Source: Sediminibacterium ginsengisoli
Lineage (GTDB): Bacteria > Bacteroidota > Bacteroidia > Chitinophagales > Chitinophagaceae
Assembly (NCBI GenBank): GCA_945865545.1
Contig: CAMBEQ010000006.1
Span: 1 to 64,000, forward strand
DNA length: 64,000 bases
Reading direction: 5' to 3'
The position numbers were made by a program, and so were the translations under genes. Positions 25,683 through 34,320 of this stretch are shown one piece after another (position 1 is the stretch's first letter; the number at the start of each line of letters is the position of its first letter). A model generated the notes under the pieces. That model saw nothing but the letters and a program-made list of their open reading frames with translations. It made no database searches and was not told where the DNA came from.

Positions 25683-27719
25683 ATGCCCTTTCAACTACAA
25701 TCCACCTATACCCCTTCGGGCGATCAACCCTCGGCCATTAAACAACTTACCGAAGGGGTATTGGATGGGGAGCGCTATCAAACATTATTGGGGGTTACGG
25801 GTAGTGGTAAAACTTTTACCATTGCCAATCTCATTCAACATATTCAGCGACCCACTTTGGTGCTGACACATAATAAAACATTGGTGGCGCAATTGTATGG
25901 CGAGTTTAAACAATTTTTTCCCAACAATGCAGTAGGCTATTTTGTTTCTTATTACGATTATTATCAACCCGAAGCCTATTTACCCACATCTGGGGTTTAC
26001 ATTGAAAAAGATTTAAGTATTAATGAAGAGCTAGACAAGTTAAGGTTACAAGCCACTGCACAATTATTAAGTGGTCGTAGAGATATTATTATTGTTGCAA
26101 GTGTAAGTTGTATTTATGGAATGGGCAATCCAACAGAATATGAAAAAGGAATTATAAGAATTCAAAAAGGAATGGTAATAGCAAGACAAGCTTTTTTACA
26201 TGCGCTCGTCAATAGTTTATATCACCGAACCGTTACCGAATTTGATAGAGGCTCATTTAGAGTTAATGGAGATACCGTAGATATTAGACTTCCCTATGTA
26301 GACTATGGATATCGAATTACATTTTTTGGAGACGAAATAGAATCTATAGAAAGTTTAGAAATAGAAAGTGGAAAAAGGATTGAAGAAATGGAAAATGCAG
26401 CCATTTTTCCTGCTAATTTATATTTGGCGCCCAAAGAAATGGTTCAAGAAATTATTGCTGAAATACAAGATGAAATGCGTGCCCAGGTAGAGTATTTTAA
26501 AAGTACTGGAAAACACTTAGAAGCACAAAGATTAAAAGAAAGAGTAGAATATGATATTGAAATGATTCGTGAGTTAGGCTACTGTACAGGCATTGAAAAT
26601 TATTCTCGATTTTTTGATAGACGCATTCCAGGTACGAGACCCTTTTGTTTATTGGATTATTTTCCAAAAGATTTTTTATGCGTAGTAGACGAAAGCCACG
26701 TGACTATTCCACAAATTTCAGGAATGTATGGAGGCGATAGAAGTAGAAAAATGAATTTGGTAGAATATGGTTTTAGATTACCTAGCGCCATGGACAATCG
26801 ACCACTCAATTTTAATGAATTTGAAAATATCATAGGGCAATCTATTTTCGTAAGTGCTACACCTGGTGAATATGAATTAGAAAAAACAGGTGGTTTAATT
26901 ATAGAACAAGTGGTTCGCCCTACTGGTTTATTGGACCCGCCGATAGAAGTAAGGCCCACAAAAAATCAAATAGATAATTTATTAGAAGAAATTGCCATGC
27001 AGGTAGAAAAGGGGGACCGTGTTTTGGTGACCACCTTAACCAAAAAGATGGCTGAAGAAATGGATCGTTATTTAAGTCGCATTCAGATTAAGTCAAAATA
27101 CATACATAGTGATATTGACGCATTAGAAAGAGTAGAAATTTTAAGAGAGCTAAGATTGGGTATTATAGATGTTTTAGTAGGGGTCAATCTATTAAGAGAG
27201 GGACTTGATTTACCAGAGGTTTCCTTGGTAGTGGTATTGGACGCGGATAAAGAAGGATTTTTAAGAAATGAAAAATCTCTAACACAAACAGCTGGAAGAG
27301 CTGCTAGAAACGTAGATGGTCGGGTTATTTTTTATGCAGATCAAATCACGAAAAGCATGCAAAGAACTATAGATGAAACCAATAGAAGAAGAGATAAGCA
27401 AATAAAATACAATGTAGAACACCATATCACTCCTACTACCATCGTAAAGAGTATCCAACAAGTGATGGCTCAATCGGCGGTATTAGATATTAAAGGGTAT
27501 ACGCTCAATAATATCAATATTAGAACTACAGATAATTTGAATATGGCGGCAGAGGCTGAAAATAGCTATACCACTATTCCACAAATAGAAAAAGCGATTA
27601 GTCAAACTAAAAAACAAATGGATAAATTTGCTAAAGCCTTAGATTTTATGGAAGCGGCAAAACTAAGAGATGAAATGTATAGGTTAGAAACCCAACTTCA
27701 ACAAATGAAAAACTCATAA
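25683..27719 (+). CDS. uvrB: Excinuclease ABC subunit B
   Basis: A 678-residue UvrB of nucleotide excision repair, the damage-verifying helicase-like subunit that works with UvrA and UvrC. Visible are Walker A GVTGSGKT, the beta-hairpin YFVSYYDYYQPEAYLP, DESH in CVVDESHVTIPQ, the helicase motif VLVGVNLLREGLDLPEVSLVV, QTAGRAARN and the C-terminal UVR domain that contacts UvrC (KALDFMEAAKLRDEMYRLE). The ATG at 25683 is chosen over a TTG two codons upstream, because the TTG lies in the promoter element. pnuC begins 12 bp downstream. Confidence 0.97.
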   Translation: MPFQLQSTYTPSGDQPSAIKQLTEGVLDGERYQTLLGVTGSGKTFTIANLIQHIQRPTLVLTHNKTLVAQLYGEFKQFFPNNAVGYFVSYYDYYQPEAYLPTSGVYIEKDLSINEELDKLRLQATAQLLSGRRDIIIVASVSCIYGMGNPTEYEKGIIRIQKGMVIARQAFLHALVNSLYHRTVTEFDRGSFRVNGDTVDIRLPYVDYGYRITFFGDEIESIESLEIESGKRIEEMENAAIFPANLYLAPKEMVQEIIAEIQDEMRAQVEYFKSTGKHLEAQRLKERVEYDIEMIRELGYCTGIENYSRFFDRRIPGTRPFCLLDYFPKDFLCVVDESHVTIPQISGMYGGDRSRKMNLVEYGFRLPSAMDNRPLNFNEFENIIGQSIFVSATPGEYELEKTGGLIIEQVVRPTGLLDPPIEVRPTKNQIDNLLEEIAMQVEKGDRVLVTTLTKKMAEEMDRYLSRIQIKSKYIHSDIDALERVEILRELRLGIIDVLVGVNLLREGLDLPEVSLVVVLDADKEGFLRNEKSLTQTAGRAARNVDGRVIFYADQITKSMQRTIDETNRRRDKQIKYNVEHHITPTTIVKSIQQVMAQSAVLDIKGYTLNNINIRTTDNLNMAAEAENSYTTIPQIEKAISQTKKQMDKFAKALDFMEAAKLRDEMYRLETQLQQMKNS

Positions 27720-27731
27720 TTTATACAAATC

Positions 27732-28364
27732 ATGCAAGCTTTTCTAGAATCTATATACAATGGCCTACTTCAAACCACTTGGTTAGAATTAATTGCTGTT
27801 TTTTCTGGAATTATTTCGGTGTGGTATAGTCGTAAAGAAAATATATTAGTCTATCCTACCGGCTTACTCAATACAACCATTTATATTTATATTAGTTTAC
27901 AGGGACACTTAATTGGTGAGGCAAGCGTTAATGTTTATTATACCCTGATGAGCCTATATGGATGGTATTTATGGACTAGGGTAGATCCAGATAAACATAC
28001 CATTATTTTACACATCACAAAAAGCTCATTAAATGATTGGCGAAACCAATTGCTATTTTTTGCAGGATTCTATTTAGTCATCTATTTTTCACTGGTATTT
28101 TTAAAAAAAGAATTTGCACCAGAAGCCATTCCTTGGGCTGACGCTTTAGCCAGCGCATCCGCTTATACAGCGATGTGGTTAATGGCAAAGAAAAAAGTGG
28201 AAAGTTGGTTTTGGTGGATAGTTACGAATATAGCATCGATACCTTTATATTTTATAAAGGGTTATGCATTTACAAGTGTACAATTTATTATTTTGTTAAT
28301 TTTAGCCATCGCCGGATGGAAGTCTTGGCTAGATAAAGTAAACGCAAAGCACAATAATGAATAA
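27732..28364 (+). CDS. pnuC: Nicotinamide riboside transporter PnuC
   Basis: A 210-residue integral membrane protein with about seven membrane segments. The PnuC blocks WLELIAVFSGIISVWYSRKENILVYPTGLLN and VNVYYTLMSLYGWYLW are clear, and a C-terminal WFWWIVTNIASIPLYFIKGYAFTSVQFIILL completes the family pattern. The PnuC superfamily also includes riboflavin (PnuX) and thiamine (PnuT) carriers; the downstream NadR-type kinase, which overlaps it by 8 bp, favours nicotinamide riboside as substrate. No thiamine or NAD-type riboswitch was recognised upstream, where only 12 bp separate it from uvrB. Confidence 0.9.
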   Translation: MQAFLESIYNGLLQTTWLELIAVFSGIISVWYSRKENILVYPTGLLNTTIYIYISLQGHLIGEASVNVYYTLMSLYGWYLWTRVDPDKHTIILHITKSSLNDWRNQLLFFAGFYLVIYFSLVFLKKEFAPEAIPWADALASASAYTAMWLMAKKKVESWFWWIVTNIASIPLYFIKGYAFTSVQFIILLILAIAGWKSWLDKVNAKHNNE

Positions 28365-28905
28365 ACAATCAGCAATCAAAAAAATAGTAGTGCTAGGCCC
28401 GGAGTCTACTGGAAAGTCAACCCTCTGTGCGCAGTTGGCTAAACACTATGATACTATTTATTGTGAAGAGTATGCTCGCACCTACTTATCCAAGGAAGGC
28501 ACAAAATATACTTATGAGAATTTATTAAAGATAGCTCATGGTCAGCTTCAACTAGAAGAAGAAGCTATCAAAAAAGTACAGGTGTCGGCCAAGAATAAAT
28601 TAATTATAGACACCGATATGTATGTAATGAAGGTTTGGTGTGAATATGTTTTTAACAATTGCCATCCATTTATATTAGAACAAATTAATCATAGACAATA
28701 TGATTTTTATTTACTTTGTAATATAGACCTACCATGGACCGCAGATGAAATGAGAGAATACCCAGATGAAAAACCAAGACAAGAATTATTTTCTATCTAT
28801 AAAGATATTTTGATCAATCAAAATACACCCTGGGGCATCGTTGAAGGGATAGGCGAGACGAGAATTAAAAATGCCATTCAATTAATTGATACAGCTTTTT
28901 CTTAA
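28357..28905 (+). CDS. nadR: NadR-type nicotinamide riboside kinase
   Basis: A 182-residue P-loop kinase. It has Walker A GPESTGKST, CEEYARTYL, the switch-like IIDTDMYVMKVWCEYVF and the lid block LLCNIDLPWTADEMREYPDEKPRQELF, which are those of the C-terminal ribosylnicotinamide kinase domain of NadR. Here the domain stands alone: the DNA-binding domain and the NMN-adenylyltransferase domain of E. coli NadR are missing. Phosphorylation of nicotinamide riboside would trap it after import through PnuC. The start overlaps pnuC by 8 bp. Its stop overlaps that of mtgA on the other strand by 4 bp. Confidence 0.88.
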   Translation: MNKQSAIKKIVVLGPESTGKSTLCAQLAKHYDTIYCEEYARTYLSKEGTKYTYENLLKIAHGQLQLEEEAIKKVQVSAKNKLIIDTDMYVMKVWCEYVFNNCHPFILEQINHRQYDFYLLCNIDLPWTADEMREYPDEKPRQELFSIYKDILINQNTPWGIVEGIGETRIKNAIQLIDTAFS

Positions 28906-29600
28906 TTTTTTAACAAAGCAATAATATCCTCATCTGATGCTAGGTTATTCATTTCTCTTAAAATTTGAGGATAGCGCCATGCTACTCTGCGGGTTAAAGG
29001 CCTAGCTGTAAATTTTTTAGGATTAGGGAAACCCGCTACGATCATGGCGGCTTGTTCGCGTGTTAAGTTTTTTGCATGTTTATGGAAATAATATTGTGCG
29101 GCAGCTTCAATACCAAAACAACCAGGTCCCGTTTCAATCACGTTTAAATACACTTCTAAAATTCTTTTTTTACCCCATATCCATTCAATTAGAAACGTAA
29201 AGTAAATCTCAGGTAATTTTCTAATATATCTTCCTATCCCAGACCCCTGCCATAAAAAAACATTTTTAGCTACTTGCTGGGTAATGGTGCTGGCACCTCC
29301 GCCAATGGGAATTTTTGATTTCTTTGATTTCTTTTTAGGGTGTAAGCTTTTTTCAATAGCGTCCCAATCAAAACCCATATGATCTGTAAAAGATTGATCC
29401 TCACTTGCAATGACCGCCAATTTTATATTATAGGACATATCCTTCCAAGTAATATAGTCTCTTTTTAAACCTAAGCCAAAGGAATTGGTTATTTGTGTAA
29501 TGGTAATGGGCGGTTCAATAAATTTTGTAATGAACACATATACAATAGAACTAAGAAACAAATATAAAATTACACGTTGTATTTTTTTTAGCACAAACAA
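28902..29600 (-). CDS. mtgA: Monofunctional peptidoglycan transglycosylase
   Basis: A 232-residue GT51 glycosyltransferase with one N-terminal membrane segment (about residues 9-24). The catalytic glutamates are in IASEDQSFTDHMGFDW and in RILEVYLNVIETGPGCFG; GGASTITQQVAKNVFLW is the other signature. It polymerises lipid II glycan chains. The length matches MtgA (242 in E. coli). The start must be non-ATG: a stop is in frame at 29616-29618, so TTG at 29600 or GTG at 29594 is used. The gene lies 4 bp after an unknown secreted-protein gene and ends head-on with nadR. Confidence 0.92.
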   Translation of the reverse strand: MFVLKKIQRVILYLFLSSIVYVFITKFIEPPITITQITNSFGLGLKRDYITWKDMSYNIKLAVIASEDQSFTDHMGFDWDAIEKSLHPKKKSKKSKIPIGGGASTITQQVAKNVFLWQGSGIGRYIRKLPEIYFTFLIEWIWGKKRILEVYLNVIETGPGCFGIEAAAQYYFHKHAKNLTREQAAMIVAGFPNPKKFTARPLTRRVAWRYPQILREMNNLASDEDIIALLKN

Positions 29601-29604
29601 TAAT

Positions 29605-30171
29605 TTATAATATTTCTACAGTAAATCTTTTTCCGATGAGTCTATAATTTGGGTTGGCTTTTTGTATGAAAACACCGCCAGCCCAAGCTAAAACACCCCC
29701 TATTAGTTTTGGAAGATTATCTTTTGCGAAAACTGGATCTTTATTAGATACTGTATTAATAATATTAAGTCCTACATAGCCTATGCCACCAGTTATTAAA
29801 AAAGCTCCATTTGTAAAAACACTATTGTAATAACCTTTTTGTTTAGGAAATGCAATCATCTCATGAATATGAAAAGCTAGTTTTCCAAGTTGTAAAGTAT
29901 CTTGACCATACGTACCAAACATGGATATGGTGGATTGTAAAGCATACTGATTAATTTGAACGGAGTCATTTCTTATCCAATCAATGTATCCCGTTAGCCA
30001 TTGTTTATTACTAAATTCAAAATTAATATGATCACCTACAGTATAAGAATTTACTACTACTCCCTTGTCTTTAAATAATAAAATTTGATTTCCATTTAAT
30101 TCAGATTGTGCCTCTATTTTGCTCAAGAAATAAAGACCTAAGAATAATGATAAAAGTAATTTTAATTTCAC
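29605..30171 (-). CDS. Hypothetical secreted protein
   Basis: A 188-residue protein that I do not recognise. It starts with a GTG (30171), directly after an in-frame stop, and has a signal peptide (residues 1-21, ending KIEAQ). A second hydrophobic segment (about 124-140, GAFLITGGIGYVGLNII) may be a membrane anchor. The rest is beta-rich and acidic with motifs such as DHINFEFSNKQWLTGYIDW. It overlaps nothing and lies 4 bp before mtgA, so it is probably cotranscribed with it, perhaps as an envelope factor. No function is offered. Confidence 0.65.
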   Translation of the reverse strand: MKLKLLLSLFLGLYFLSKIEAQSELNGNQILLFKDKGVVVNSYTVGDHINFEFSNKQWLTGYIDWIRNDSVQINQYALQSTISMFGTYGQDTLQLGKLAFHIHEMIAFPKQKGYYNSVFTNGAFLITGGIGYVGLNIINTVSNKDPVFAKDNLPKLIGGVLAWAGGVFIQKANPNYRLIGKRFTVEIL

Positions 30172-30224
30172 TTAAGCAATTTACGTTTTTATGTTTATAT
30201 AATGATAGTTCATTTTTTACTTGC

Positions 30225-30869
30225 TTATTTATAATTGAAAGCTCCATAAAAAAGTGCTGCACTAAAAACCAATATGATTAAACCAGAGATACGGTTAATA
30301 AGTACCATATTTCTTTCGGTCAATTTAGGTCTAAGCACACTGGCCAATGCGACTTTAGCTAAATCAGTTACCAGTACAAACAACAAGCAAGTGCCAAAAA
30401 CAATTAATTTATAGTGTAAGGCATTACTTGTCTCTTCTGCGCTTACTCCTATGGCAGCCGTCCAAGCAAACCAAAATAAAAATACACTTGGATTTAATGT
30501 ATTCATAAAAAAGCCAGATGCAAAAATAGCAAGTAAATCCCTCTTTCTCATTGGCTTATCCTTGTCCTCTTCCCCTGGTTCAAATTTTATTTTTTTAAAA
30601 AATAAGGTATATAGCCCCATGAATAATAAAAACCCAGCCCCCACCATTGCAATAATTGCTTTATGGGTTAATACCATGGTAAATAAGGCAGTAAAAATAT
30701 TACAGATAGTTAATAGGGCTATATCACTTGCAGATACGCCTGCAACAAAAATATAGCCAGCCCTTCGCCCATTGGTTAAGCTTTGTTTTAAGATAGCAAA
30801 AATAACTGGGCCAATTGAAATACTTAATAAAAACCCAAGCAACAAGCCCTTAAGTAGCGGAGCTATCAT
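30225..30869 (-). CDS. LysE/RhtB family exporter
   Basis: A 214-residue inner-membrane protein with six predicted membrane segments. The N-terminal block LKGLLLGFLLSISIGPVIFAILKQSLTNGRRAGYIFVAGVSASD carries the family signature (GP at about 21-22 and GxxxG-type packing). A charged loop (EPGEEDKDKPMRKRD) separates the third and fourth segments. Family members export amino acids or homoserine-like compounds; the substrate here is unknown. It lies 1 bp after the GH3 gene on the same strand, so the two are likely cotranscribed. Confidence 0.87.
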   Translation of the reverse strand: MIAPLLKGLLLGFLLSISIGPVIFAILKQSLTNGRRAGYIFVAGVSASDIALLTICNIFTALFTMVLTHKAIIAMVGAGFLLFMGLYTLFFKKIKFEPGEEDKDKPMRKRDLLAIFASGFFMNTLNPSVFLFWFAWTAAIGVSAEETSNALHYKLIVFGTCLLFVLVTDLAKVALASVLRPKLTERNMVLINRISGLIILVFSAALFYGAFNYK

Positions 30870-30870
30870 A

Positions 30871-32391
30871 TTAAATAGTTGAAATAAATATTTTCCACTC
30901 TTCTAACAAAGCCCCCTTCAATACTCTTGGAAATTTATGTTGACCACCAATTTTCCCTTTAGTGGTAAGAAAAGTCATAAAGGCCTCCTCTGTTAAAACG
31001 GTGATACGAACTTGTTTTAATGCCGATTTTCTTTCAATGGCGTAATCATCATTCAATACAATTAATTTTTCGTCAATTTTATTGGCTAATAAAGATGCCT
31101 CAATATTTTGATCACATGCTACATACCAATGGTGGCCAAAAAAACTACCAACGGATTCTCCCGTAACACAGTATTCTGGAATAGATAAATTTAACTCTTC
31201 ACTCACCAATTGAATGGCTTTGTTCATATTGTCCACACTTAAGTGTTCCCCTACTAAACTTAAAAAATGTTTTGTTCGACCTGTAATTATTATTTCTGCA
31301 TTGTCTTTGTCAATAAATCTAATAGTATCTCCAATTAAATAACGCCAAGCGCCCGCAGCCGTACTTATTAAAATCGCATAGTCTTTACCCTCCTCAATCT
31401 CATGAATTAAAAAAGTTTCAGGATTTTCCACCATTTCTCCATTCGCATCAAAATTAATATCATCAAAGGGGACAAACTCAAAAAAGATATGTTGATTAAA
31501 TGAAAGTTTCATGCCCTTGGCATCCTGTTTGTCCTGCCAAGCAATAAAGCCTTCGCTAGCCAAATAAGTTTCTACATACTCAATAGGCTTACCCAATAAT
31601 TTTTCAAAACCATGTTTATAAGGCTCAAAGCTTACACCGCCATGTACAAAAAAAGCAAGGTTGGGCCATATTTCATGAATATTATTTAATTGATATTTCG
31701 CAATCACCATTTCAATACACATTTGAATCCAGGCAGGCACGCCTACAATAAATCCAATATCCCATTGGGGCGCTTTCTCTACAATCTCCATTAATTTTTT
31801 ATTCCAATCTCTTTCTTTTGCAATTTTTCTTCCTGGTTTATAAAAGGGCTGAAACCAAAAAGGGGCTTTTTTAGCGGTAATACCACTTAGGTCACCTGCA
31901 TAATAGCCTGGACCTTTTTGTAAATCGGTACTGCCTCCAAGTGTTAAGCAGCCTTTTCCAATGGAGGCTAAGGGCACATCCTGATAATTAAACAAACTTA
32001 GTAGCTGCTTAATCATGATAATTTTATTTCCCCTCAATAAGTCATTGGTGATAGGAATGTATTTGCTTGCCGACTCACTTGTGCCGCTGCTTAAAGCAAA
32101 ATATTTAATTTTTCCTGGCCAACATATATCTGGTTTACCTTCTAAGGTCAAATGCCACCAGTCATTATAAATTTTATTATAATTATAGGTAGGCACATTT
32201 TTTTGAAATGCTTTTGCGGGGTGTTTACTTAATAGAATTTCATTAAAATGAAAAGCTTGACCAAAGGCAGTATATCTAGCACGCCGTAATAATTTCTTAA
32301 GCACTCGCAATTGCGCTCTTTTAGGGCTTCTTGGGGGAATGCCAAGTGCTTTATTAATGTTTTTTGGCAAGTTAATCTCAAAAATAGGCAT
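30871..32391 (-). CDS. GH3 family protein (acyl-adenylate-forming), copy 1
   Basis: A 506-residue member of the GH3 (auxin-responsive promoter) family. Markers are the ATP-binding motif LSSGTSESASKYIPIT, FVHGGVSFEPYK, YLASEGFIAWQD, RYLIGDTIRF and the C-terminal GGQHKFPRVLKG. Plant members conjugate amino acids to jasmonate or auxin after adenylation; the bacterial substrates are unknown. A paralogue lies at 54595-56109. The gene shares its divergent promoter region with the inositol-monophosphatase family gene and is followed 1 bp later by a LysE-type exporter, which suggests that the product or a by-product could be exported. Confidence 0.88.
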   Translation of the reverse strand: MPIFEINLPKNINKALGIPPRSPKRAQLRVLKKLLRRARYTAFGQAFHFNEILLSKHPAKAFQKNVPTYNYNKIYNDWWHLTLEGKPDICWPGKIKYFALSSGTSESASKYIPITNDLLRGNKIIMIKQLLSLFNYQDVPLASIGKGCLTLGGSTDLQKGPGYYAGDLSGITAKKAPFWFQPFYKPGRKIAKERDWNKKLMEIVEKAPQWDIGFIVGVPAWIQMCIEMVIAKYQLNNIHEIWPNLAFFVHGGVSFEPYKHGFEKLLGKPIEYVETYLASEGFIAWQDKQDAKGMKLSFNQHIFFEFVPFDDINFDANGEMVENPETFLIHEIEEGKDYAILISTAAGAWRYLIGDTIRFIDKDNAEIIITGRTKHFLSLVGEHLSVDNMNKAIQLVSEELNLSIPEYCVTGESVGSFFGHHWYVACDQNIEASLLANKIDEKLIVLNDDYAIERKSALKQVRITVLTEEAFMTFLTTKGKIGGQHKFPRVLKGALLEEWKIFISTI

Positions 32392-32426
32392 CTAAAGAGT
32401 CGGTTTTAATTTTTAAAGATTATCTG

Positions 32427-32434
32427 CAAAAATA
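32427..32434 (-). promoter_or_regulatory. -7 element (TATTTTTG) of GH3 copy 1
   Basis: An exact TAnnTTTG on the minus strand, 35 bp before the GH3 start codon. Confidence 0.5.
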
Positions 32435-32459
32435 GGAATGTTATTCCAGCAAACGAACC

Positions 32460-32467
32460 TACTTTTG
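32460..32467 (+). promoter_or_regulatory. -7 element (TACTTTTG) directly before the inositol-monophosphatase gene
   Basis: An exact TAnnTTTG that ends 4 bp before the ATG, so the transcript would start at the start codon itself. It is divergent from the GH3 promoter, with about 25 bp between the two elements. Confidence 0.5.
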
Positions 32468-32471
32468 CCCT

Positions 32472-33248
32472 ATGATTAAAAATACATTATTAAATGCCGT
32501 TGAAGCTGGAGGCAAAGTATTAAAACAGTTTTTTAACGGTTCTTTTACAATTGAAAGCAAGGGGTCTTTAAACGATCTGGTAACCGAGGCCGACCATGCT
32601 TCAGAAAAAGCAATCTTTAAGGTCATTCAAGACGCCTTTCCCACTCATTTTATTTTAAGTGAAGAAACGGGAGAAATTAAACAAGACTCCAATATTAAAT
32701 GGATTATCGACCCTATTGATGGTACTATTAATTTTGCCAATGGTATTCCTATTTGTTGTGTAAGTATTGGGGTAGAAGAAAATGGAAAAATGATTTTAGG
32801 AGCAGTATACAACCCCATGATGAATGAACTTTTTATTGCAGAGCGAGGACAAGGCGCTACTTTAAACGGAAATAAAATAAAAGTAAGTGTAAAAGAAAAT
32901 TTATTAAATAGTTGTTTAGTGACAGGATTTCCTTATCAATATTTAGATGCGGCCAATGGCCCGCTCCAAATTTTTGATAAATTAATACGTAAGGCCATTC
33001 CTGTAAGAAGATTGGGTAGTGCGGCTATTGATTTGTGCTGGACGGCAGCAGGAAGATTTGATGGATTTTATGAACACAAGTTACAAGCTTGGGATAGTGC
33101 GGCAGGATTTTTAATGGTAGAAGAAGCGGGAGGTAAAGTAACCGATTTAAGTGGCAACCCCTACAGTCCGTACCAGCCGGGAATTATAGCCACCAACGGG
33201 AAAATACATGATCAATTATTAGCTGTTATTAAAGGCGGAAATTTATAA
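32472..33248 (+). CDS. Inositol monophosphatase family protein
   Basis: A 258-residue SuhB/IMPase-like metal-dependent phosphatase. Metal-binding motifs are TEADHASEK, LSEETGEI, WIIDPIDGTINFANG and the second site WDSAAGFLMVEEAGGKV. It removes phosphate from inositol-1-phosphate or related sugar or nucleoside phosphates (e.g. NADP, PAP). The length matches the family. thiL begins 8 bp after it. It was the only candidate of the family in the window; the true substrate cannot be decided. Confidence 0.93.
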   Translation: MIKNTLLNAVEAGGKVLKQFFNGSFTIESKGSLNDLVTEADHASEKAIFKVIQDAFPTHFILSEETGEIKQDSNIKWIIDPIDGTINFANGIPICCVSIGVEENGKMILGAVYNPMMNELFIAERGQGATLNGNKIKVSVKENLLNSCLVTGFPYQYLDAANGPLQIFDKLIRKAIPVRRLGSAAIDLCWTAAGRFDGFYEHKLQAWDSAAGFLMVEEAGGKVTDLSGNPYSPYQPGIIATNGKIHDQLLAVIKGGNL

Positions 33249-33256
33249 AATATTTT

Positions 33257-34291
33257 ATGTCAACAGAAAGAACCGAAATAGACAAATTGGGTGAGTTTGG
33301 ATTGATTGACCATCTCACTGAAAATTTTGAAACACAAAACGCGTCTACCATTTTATCTATAGGAGATGACGCGGGAGTGATTGATCATTTTGGAAAACAA
33401 ACTGTAATAACCACCGACTTGCTCATTGAAGGAGTTCATTTTGATTTAATGTATACCCCTTTAAAACACTTGGGCTATAAATCGGTGGTAGTGAACCTTA
33501 GTGATATATATGCCATGAATGCGCAGCCTACCCAAATTACCTTAAGTATTGCTTTTAGCAATCGTTTTAGTTTAGAAGCGCTTGAAGAATTTTACGAAGG
33601 CGTAAATATTGCTTGTGAAAAATACAATGTTGATTTAATTGGTGGTGATACTTCTACTTCCCAAAAAGGATTTATTATTTCTGTAACTGCATTAGGCGAA
33701 GTGGCGCCAGATAAATATATAAAAAGAAGTACCGCAGAAAGTGGCGATCTGTTATGCGTTTCGGGCGATTTGGGTGCTGCTTTTTTAGGCCTTACTTTAA
33801 TGGAAAGAGAGAAAAAAATATTTATTGAGAACCCGCAAATACAACCCAATTTAGAAAACGAAGATTACATTGTTGGTAGATTGCTAAAACCAGAAGCAAG
33901 AAAAGATATTTTAGAAATATTGGAAACACAAAATATTATACCCACCTCCATGATGGACATTAGTGATGGTTTAAGTAGTGAGGTATTGCATTTATGCAAA
34001 CAAAGTAATTTGGGTTGTAGAATTTATGAAGAAAAAATTCCTATTCATGAATCCAGTCGTGCAGCAGCCTTTAAGTTTGGTTTAGATCCTACAGTATGTG
34101 CATTAAATGGCGGAGAAGATTATGAACTTATTTTTACGATGAAACAATCCGACTATGATAAAATAACTTTACAAGAAGAGATAAGCGTTATAGGGTATAT
34201 GTGTGATAAAGAAGAAGGGGCTAAATTAATTACAAAAGGTAAAAATTTGTTTGATATCACTGCACAGGGTTGGAATGCATTTGGAAAGTAG
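33257..34291 (+). CDS. thiL: Thiamine-monophosphate kinase
   Basis: A 344-residue ThiL that phosphorylates thiamine monophosphate to the active diphosphate. The ATP and magnesium motifs are present: SIGDDAGVI, TTDLLIEGVHFDL, LIGGDTSTS, CVSGDLGAAFLGL, MMDISDGLSSE, and LNGGEDYELIF. The N-terminus (ERTEIDKLGEFGLIDHLT) and length match the family (325 in E. coli). It lies 8 bp after the inositol-monophosphatase gene and ends 29 bp from the stop of nagA on the other strand. Confidence 0.96.
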   Translation: MSTERTEIDKLGEFGLIDHLTENFETQNASTILSIGDDAGVIDHFGKQTVITTDLLIEGVHFDLMYTPLKHLGYKSVVVNLSDIYAMNAQPTQITLSIAFSNRFSLEALEEFYEGVNIACEKYNVDLIGGDTSTSQKGFIISVTALGEVAPDKYIKRSTAESGDLLCVSGDLGAAFLGLTLMEREKKIFIENPQIQPNLENEDYIVGRLLKPEARKDILEILETQNIIPTSMMDISDGLSSEVLHLCKQSNLGCRIYEEKIPIHESSRAAAFKFGLDPTVCALNGGEDYELIFTMKQSDYDKITLQEEISVIGYMCDKEEGAKLITKGKNLFDITAQGWNAFGK

Positions 34292-34320
34292 TTATTAATG
34301 GGGCACCTAACTGTATATTA

